From Solobacterium sp. (lineage in GTDB: Bacteria; Bacillota_I; Bacilli_A; Erysipelotrichales; Erysipelotrichaceae): a stretch of 5,697 nucleotides of DNA. This document shows positions 1 to 3,552 of the stretch, piece after piece. Made by a program: the position numbers and the translations under genes. The stretch covers positions 1 through 5,697 of the forward strand of contig JAFOLE010000032.1 of assembly GCA_017419465.1 (NCBI GenBank), read 5' to 3'. The notes under the pieces were generated by a model that saw nothing but the letters and a program-made list of their open reading frames with translations, was not told where the DNA came from and did not search any database. Each line of letters begins with the position of its first letter. The first letter of the stretch is position 1.

Positions 1-427
1 GATGTTTGTATGTTCCGGCGGACAGGGAAGTGATGAGCCGATTTCCGAGAGCGCCTGTATGAAACGGTATCTTCTGCTGAAGGGAATCCGAGAACAACTG
101 ATCCTCGAGGAAAACAGGTCCACCGACACCCGGGAAAACATGCAGTTTTCCAGAGAACGCATCATGGAAGTCAACCCGGACGGGAAGATTGCCTTCTCCA
201 CAACGAACTATCATGTATTCCGCAGCGGGATCTGGGCACGCCGCGCAAAGATGCGGGCACTCGGGGTCGGCGCGAAGACAAAATGGTACTTCTGGCCCAA
301 TGCATGGGTACGGGAGTTCATCGGACTGATGACTGAGCACCGCGGAAAACAGATTCTGGTGCTGGGCGGAATGATTCTGTTCTATATCATCGTGGTCCTG
401 CTGTATTACTTTGTATTTGCCGTCTGA
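1..427 (+). CDS. YdcF/SanA-like DUF218 membrane protein, 3' end (5'-truncated)
   Basis: This is the C-terminal 141 residues or so of a DUF218 (YdcF/ElyC/SanA-type) protein; the gene starts before the window. The visible part opens with the family signature CSGGQGSDEPISES, so the ATG at position 2 is an internal Met, not a start. Next come the conserved ENRSTDTRENMQFS segment (about residues 37-50 of the visible part) and STTNYHVFRSGIWARR (about 66-81). After these is YFWPNAWVREFIGLM (about 96-110). The last 24 residues (about 118-141) are a hydrophobic segment, a probable transmembrane helix, so the domain is membrane-tethered at its C-terminus. Longer Gram-positive members also carry N-terminal membrane helices, which cannot be seen here. 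Family members are linked to envelope functions, but the reaction is not settled. The stop is TGA at 425-427, just before a strong terminator hairpin. The family call is confident; the biological role is not. Confidence 0.85.
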   Translation, partial: MFVCSGGQGSDEPISESACMKRYLLLKGIREQLILEENRSTDTRENMQFSRERIMEVNPDGKIAFSTTNYHVFRSGIWARRAKMRALGVGAKTKWYFWPNAWVREFIGLMTEHRGKQILVLGGMILFYIIVVLLYYFVFAV

Positions 428-434
428 ACAGCAG

Positions 435-486
435 AAAAAACGCAGATCAATTCATGCATGTATCACATGAACGGTCTGCGTTTTTA
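435..486. terminator. Bidirectional intrinsic terminator between convergent genes
   Basis: The left arm 436-448 (AAAAACGCAGATC) pairs with 473-485 (GGTCTGCGTTTTT) over 13 positions, including one G-T wobble. Inside it, 451-456 (TTCATG) can pair with 466-471 (CATGAA), which lengthens the hairpin beyond a small internal loop. The T-run at 481-485 serves the + strand, and the A-run at 435-440 gives a U-run on the - strand. The site lies 8 bases after the stop of the DUF218 gene and 7 bases after the stop of the convergent vanY-type gene, so it probably ends both transcripts. Confidence 0.85.
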
Positions 487-492
487 TGTGGC

Positions 493-1902
493 TCAGTTTG
501 CCGGGCTTGCGGACGGAGCCGCTTCCGCAGATGCCTCGGATGATGCTTCGCCTTCTGCGGGCGCCGGTTCCGGCTCCTTCAGAAGGTTGTGCCAGTCCGT
601 GTTTGCGAGAATGGATTCGGAAGGAATGTTGTTTTCGTCCGACCATGGTTTGAGATAAAGATTCCAGAACTCATCATAGGTCATGCCGGTCTTTGTGACG
701 GCCTGCGCCAGTTCTTTTCCGAGATACCGGTAATGCCAGGATTCATACTCGTAACCGGTAATGTCTTCCTTGCCTTCCGGATACCGCAGGATCCATCCGT
801 AATCTGCACAGTTGGCAGATGCCCAGATGAAGGCGCTGGTTTCACTGAAGTCCTTGCTTTCATCACCGGTTGCGGTCACGTCAACGGTAAGTCCGGTCTG
901 ATGTTCGGAGAATCCCGGACGGGCGCTTTCCCGGTCTGCCTGTTCCTGCCCGTGGCCGATGACATAGTTGTCATACAGCGTCTTCTGGGAATCGTATGTC
1001 CGGTAGGCGCTGATCGCGTAGAACGCAAGGTTCATCTCCCGTCCTGCGGCAGCCCATTCTTCCATGGCGTCGGCGGCTTCCTTTGCCAGCCGTGTGCCGG
1101 CGGCGCCGCACTGCATGGAAAGATCGGTCAGATTTGCCGGAACATAGCTCTCATCGAGATACCACGTCTTGTTCACCAGCATCGACGTCTTCGACGGATC
1201 TGCCGCATAGGTGATCTCATACGGTTTGCGGTAGGAATTGGAAAGCACAAAGGTTGTGCGGTCATTTTCCGGATGGTTCAGGCAGTCATCGATGTAATTC
1301 TGTTCGATGAGCTGATAGTCATAACAGAGCAGCGGAGTCAGTTCGACGAAGCGCAGATTCTTGTAGAGATTGAGAATCTGATCTTCTTCGTAACCGATAT
1401 CCCGCAGACGGTTCACCATCAGGAAGTCCGTATCATCGAGATACTTTTCTCCCTCGATGACCGTATACAGTTCGAGATAGTCTGTATTGACGGTCTTCGA
1501 CTTCAGACAGGACGCAAGGTAATCGCTGTACCACTGATTGTCGAGCAGCGTCTTTGCGAGTTTCTGTTCACGGATCGCCGCGATCGTTTCCTTGTCATAA
1601 CCGAGCTTCTTCAGCTTGTTTGTTTCAACAGCGCGCGGAATCGTAATCAGACAGATCAGCGCGACGACACCGGCAATCGCAAACCATACTTCCTTGCGGA
1701 GATGTTTCAGTGCCCACAGGATCTTCTCAAAATTGGGCTTTTTAAACCGGATCTTGCGCGGGTCAAAGCGGAGCCTCCGCTTTTTCTTTTTCTTCTTTAC
1801 GCCGGGCTGAATCGCAGCGGCGTTATTCGCGGCGTTCTCCTTCCAGGGAAGGACAAGCCGGTATTTCCGCTTCTTTCTGTGTTTCTTATTCGAGGTTGCC
1901 AT
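493..1902 (-). CDS. Membrane-anchored VanY-type D-alanyl-D-alanine carboxypeptidase (peptidase M15B)
   Basis: A 469-residue zinc D,D-carboxypeptidase predicted to remove the terminal D-Ala from peptidoglycan stem peptides outside the membrane. An extremely Lys/Arg-rich cytoplasmic N-terminus (about residues 1-70, with a run of six Lys and two Arg near 36-43) precedes one membrane helix at about 72-89. A helical linker containing a repeated N-[KR]-L-[KR]-x-[IL]-G-Y motif (about 95 and 164) follows. The M15B domain has all expected motifs: SAYR at 298-301, SEHQTGLTVDV at 332-342 (probable zinc ligands His334 and Asp341), and ESWH at 387-390 (catalytic Glu387, zinc ligand His390). The tail, about 440-469, is Ala/Ser/Pro/Glu-rich. 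The start at 1902 is chosen because AAGGAGGA lies just upstream; an in-frame GTG at 1935 has no such site. It overlaps the upstream pseudouridine synthase gene by 17 bases. No other van genes are nearby, so a general cell-wall role is likelier than vancomycin resistance. Confidence 0.9.
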   Translation of the reverse strand: MATSNKKHRKKRKYRLVLPWKENAANNAAAIQPGVKKKKKKRRLRFDPRKIRFKKPNFEKILWALKHLRKEVWFAIAGVVALICLITIPRAVETNKLKKLGYDKETIAAIREQKLAKTLLDNQWYSDYLASCLKSKTVNTDYLELYTVIEGEKYLDDTDFLMVNRLRDIGYEEDQILNLYKNLRFVELTPLLCYDYQLIEQNYIDDCLNHPENDRTTFVLSNSYRKPYEITYAADPSKTSMLVNKTWYLDESYVPANLTDLSMQCGAAGTRLAKEAADAMEEWAAAGREMNLAFYAISAYRTYDSQKTLYDNYVIGHGQEQADRESARPGFSEHQTGLTVDVTATGDESKDFSETSAFIWASANCADYGWILRYPEGKEDITGYEYESWHYRYLGKELAQAVTKTGMTYDEFWNLYLKPWSDENNIPSESILANTDWHNLLKEPEPAPAEGEASSEASAEAAPSASPAN

Positions 1903-2563
1903 AGTCCTCCTTAAACTCTTCCCAGGCACCGTCACCGGGCGGCAGGGAACGCAACGTTACCGGCTGCTTTGTGGTGGGGTGGGGAACTTCCAGTTCGTAC
2001 GCCCAGAGGGCGATCTGGCCCTGTCCGGGGTTGGGGTTATAACGCTGGTCAAAACAGAGCGGTGTGCCTCTTGAGGCAAACTGGACGCGGATCTGATGGC
2101 TGCGTCCTGTTTTCAGCCGGATGCGCACCAGCGTCTTTCCGTTTCGTACCGCGATGGTTTCATAGTGAAGTTCGGAGCGTTTGCCGTGCGCCTCATCGGT
2201 GACGGTGACCATGTTGGTCTTATGGTCCTTGACGAGATAATCGACAAGATCTGCCTCTGACTCTGCGGGAATGCCGTCGAGCACCGCAAGGTAGGTCTTC
2301 TTCATCGCATGCGTGCGTACGCTGTCCGAAAGCCGGGATGCGGCTTTTGAAGTGCGGGCGAAGATCATCGCGCCGCCGACCGGACGGTCCAGCCGGTGCA
2401 CGAGTCCGAGATAGACATTGCCCGGCTTCTGATATTTCTCCTTCAGATATGCTTTGCATTCACTCAGGAGATCGTTATCTCTGCTTTCATCGGCGTTGAC
2501 CGGCATGTTTACCGGCTTCTCGACGCCAAGCAGATGATTGTCTTCATACAGAATCTTAATCAT
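1886..2563 (-). CDS. RluA-family RNA pseudouridine synthase, S4-less short form
   Basis: A 225-residue enzyme that isomerises uridine to pseudouridine in RNA (rRNA or tRNA). The catalytic motif HRLDRPVGGAM is at residues 56-66, with Asp59 as the expected catalytic aspartate. The substrate-binding TGRSHQIRVQFASRGTPL segment is at about 152-169, and the N-terminal IKILYEDNHLLGVEKPVNMPV strand pattern is typical. The S4 RNA-binding domain found at the N-terminus of RluC and RluD is absent, and the protein begins directly with the catalytic fold. This matches the short RluA-type proteins (TruC/RluA-like), so the exact target base cannot be assigned. The ATG at 2563-2561 sits inside the end of the methyltransferase gene (8-base overlap, ATGATTAA). 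Only a weak GGAAG lies about 11 bases upstream, so translation is probably coupled to that gene. The downstream vanY-type gene overlaps its last 17 bases. Confidence 0.92.
   Translation of the reverse strand: MIKILYEDNHLLGVEKPVNMPVNADESRDNDLLSECKAYLKEKYQKPGNVYLGLVHRLDRPVGGAMIFARTSKAASRLSDSVRTHAMKKTYLAVLDGIPAESEADLVDYLVKDHKTNMVTVTDEAHGKRSELHYETIAVRNGKTLVRIRLKTGRSHQIRVQFASRGTPLCFDQRYNPNPGQGQIALWAYELEVPHPTTKQPVTLRSLPPGDGAWEEFKEDYGNLE
1905..1912 (-). promoter_or_regulatory. Ribosome binding site deciding the vanY-type start
   Basis: On the minus strand the sequence reads AAGGAGGACTATG, a near-perfect Shine-Dalgarno followed by the ATG at 1902-1900. The spacing from GGAGG to the ATG is short (3 bases), but no competing signal exists at the GTG 33 bases upstream. 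The site lies inside the 3' end of the overlapping pseudouridine synthase gene. Confidence 0.75.
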
Positions 2564-3437
2564 TGCGCTGCCATCTTCCGTAGATGCCGCAGGGAAGATA
2601 CAGATCCCTGCTTTCGATCGGGAGTGCGACTTCGCCGGCGGAAATGGTTCCCTCCGTGCGAAGATCGGTGAAGGTTGCCTTCATCAGGTCTTCCAGCACG
2701 ATCGGGGAAAAGCCGGTCGTATAGCCGTTGATCAGGAAGAACAGTCCATGGTCATCAAAGATGTCCAGGCAGGCGCTGATCAGACGGGGAAGTTCCTTTT
2801 CCAGTTTCCACAGCTCGCCCGACGGACCTCTTCCATAGGAAGGCGGATCCATCAGGATGCCGTGATAGGTGCGTCCTCTGCGCTTTTCGCGTTCCACAAA
2901 CTTGAGGCAGTCATCCACGATGAAGCGGATCGTGCGGTCTTCAAGATGCGACAGGTCCCGGTTTTCCTTTGCCCAGGCAACCATGCCCTTGGATGCGTCC
3001 ACATGCACGACTTCCGCCGCGCCTGCGGCTGCGCATGCCATGGTGGCGCCGCCGGTATAGGCAAACAGGTTCAGGATGCGCAGGTTTTCATCCTTATGAC
3101 TCCGGATCAGTCCGCTCATCCAGTCCCAGTTGACCGCCTGTTCGGGAAACAGGCCGGTATGCTTGAATCCGGTCGGGCTGACCTTGAAGGTAAGATCACG
3201 GTAGGATACCGTCCAGGACTCCGGAAGCTTCTTCCGGTATTCCCATTCACCGCCGCCTTTGGACGAACGGTGATAGACCGCATCTGCGTTTTTCCACAGC
3301 CGGTTTTTTGAATCGGCAGGCCAGATCGCCTGCGGATCGGGACGGCGCAGAATAATGCCGTTCCATTGTTCGAGCTTTTCGCCTCCGCCGGCGTCAACAC
3401 ACGTATAGTCTTTCCATTGATCAGCCTTCACCAGCAT
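2556..3437 (-). CDS. Class I SAM-dependent methyltransferase, RlmI-like superfamily without PUA domain
   Basis: A 293-residue Rossmann-fold methyltransferase of the Methyltrans_SAM / RlmI-related group, probably acting on RNA. In this frame, TGLFPEQAVNWDWM at about 94-107 is the counterpart of the TGxFxDQR segment of RlmI. Motif I (ILNLFAYTGGATMACA) is at about 121-136, the ribose-binding acidic HVDAS at about 145-149, and VDDCLKF at about 174-180. Motif IV, DPPSYGRG, is at about 197-204. The N-terminal PUA domain of RlmI/RlmO is missing, replaced by about 90 residues beginning WKDYTCVDAGGGEKLEQW. The start is set at ATG 3437 because AAGGAG lies 9 bases upstream and the protein then begins MLVKADQWKDY, as I recall for the family. 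The longer ATG at 3464 overlaps the promoter -10 element. It is the first gene of the operon, overlapping the pseudouridine synthase gene by 8 bases. The substrate is unknown; 23S rRNA is a guess by relationship. Confidence 0.85.
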   Translation of the reverse strand: MLVKADQWKDYTCVDAGGGEKLEQWNGIILRRPDPQAIWPADSKNRLWKNADAVYHRSSKGGGEWEYRKKLPESWTVSYRDLTFKVSPTGFKHTGLFPEQAVNWDWMSGLIRSHKDENLRILNLFAYTGGATMACAAAGAAEVVHVDASKGMVAWAKENRDLSHLEDRTIRFIVDDCLKFVEREKRRGRTYHGILMDPPSYGRGPSGELWKLEKELPRLISACLDIFDDHGLFFLINGYTTGFSPIVLEDLMKATFTDLRTEGTISAGEVALPIESRDLYLPCGIYGRWQRND

Positions 3438-3446
3438 ACCCAGTAT

Positions 3447-3452
3447 CTCCTT
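3447..3452 (-). promoter_or_regulatory. Ribosome binding site of the methyltransferase gene
   Basis: The minus strand reads AAGGAG, then nine bases, then the ATG at 3437-3435. This is a strong Shine-Dalgarno at good spacing. The ATG 27 bases further upstream (3464) has no purine-rich site before it, so this element decides the start. Confidence 0.8.
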
Positions 3453-3462
3453 ACAGGCACCC

Positions 3463-3471
3463 ATTATATCA
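3463..3471 (-). promoter_or_regulatory. Extended -10 promoter of the methyltransferase-rluA-vanY operon
   Basis: Read on the minus strand, positions 3471-3463 give TGATATAAT, a perfect TATAAT with the TGn extension. A -35 box is weak; TTTAAA or TAAAGA around 3486-3493 is the best candidate, so the extended -10 probably does most of the work. Transcription would start near 3455-3457, leaving a leader of about 20 bases that contains the AAGGAG site. Confidence 0.75.
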
Positions 3472-3501
3472 TGCGGCAGAAGGTTTCTTTAAATGCGCGC
3501 G

Positions 3502-3510
3502 TGATATAAT
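3502..3510 (+). promoter_or_regulatory. Extended -10 promoter of pcrA
   Basis: TGATATAAT on the plus strand, with TATAAT at 3505-3510 and the TG extension at 3502-3503. No good -35 hexamer is visible about 17 bases upstream (the region reads GGTTTCTTT). The expected start of transcription is about 3516-3518, giving a leader of about 36 bases before the pcrA ATG at 3553. Confidence 0.75.
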
Positions 3511-3519
3511 TAGGGGCAC

Positions 3520-3537
3520 TGCGGCTGTGCCGCACAG
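3520..3537 (+). promoter_or_regulatory. Two alternative small hairpins in the pcrA leader
   Basis: TGCGGC (3520-3525) can pair with GCCGCA (3529-3534) around a 3-base loop. The overlapping CTGTG (3525-3529) can pair with CACAG (3533-3537), also around a 3-base loop. The two cannot form together. They lie at the predicted 5' end of the transcript, directly before the AAGGG ribosome binding site. A role in mRNA stability or start-site access is possible but unproven. Confidence 0.4.
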
Positions 3538-3539
3538 GG

Positions 3540-3544
3540 AAGGG
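3540..3544 (+). promoter_or_regulatory. Ribosome binding site of pcrA
   Basis: AAGGG sits eight bases before the ATG at 3553. It is weaker than the AAGGAGG-type sites used on the opposite strand but well spaced, and it supports this start. The protein from here begins MIDISTLNNEQKDAV, matching the usual N-terminus and Q-motif of PcrA. Confidence 0.65.
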
Positions 3545-3552
3545 CTTTGAAC

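Larger units (their letters stand above)
3463..3510. repeat. 13-base inverted repeat spanning both divergent promoters
   Basis: ATTATATCATGCG (3463-3475) and CGCGTGATATAAT (3498-3510) are inverted copies with one mismatch (12 of 13), separated by 22 bases. Each arm contains the extended -10 element of one of the two divergent promoters. The repeat may simply reflect two matching promoters, or it may mark a shared operator. Confidence 0.8.

Noticed and set aside
1777..1800. A-rich Lys-codon run as a possible transcriptional slippage or frameshift site
   Set aside because: The run is broken by G after at most five A residues. The frame continues through it into an intact catalytic domain, so no frameshift is needed.
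493..1902. Vancomycin-resistance role for the VanY homologue
   Set aside because: No vanH, vanA/B-type ligase, vanX or vanRS genes are adjacent, and the gene sits in a housekeeping operon. Chromosomal VanY-family carboxypeptidases are common in Bacillota without resistance.
589..1914. A 441-residue open frame on the plus strand
   Set aside because: It is opposite the VanY-type gene, whose catalytic motifs are complete. The translation is low in recognisable structure and runs into the next gene without any start signal.
1903..1935. GTG at 1935 as an earlier start of the VanY-type gene
   Set aside because: No Shine-Dalgarno precedes it and it would deepen the overlap with the upstream gene to 50 bases. 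The ATG at 1902 has AAGGAGGA directly upstream.
2538..3311. A 257-residue open frame on the plus strand
   Set aside because: It is antisense to the methyltransferase gene, which has clear SAM-binding and DPPSY motifs.
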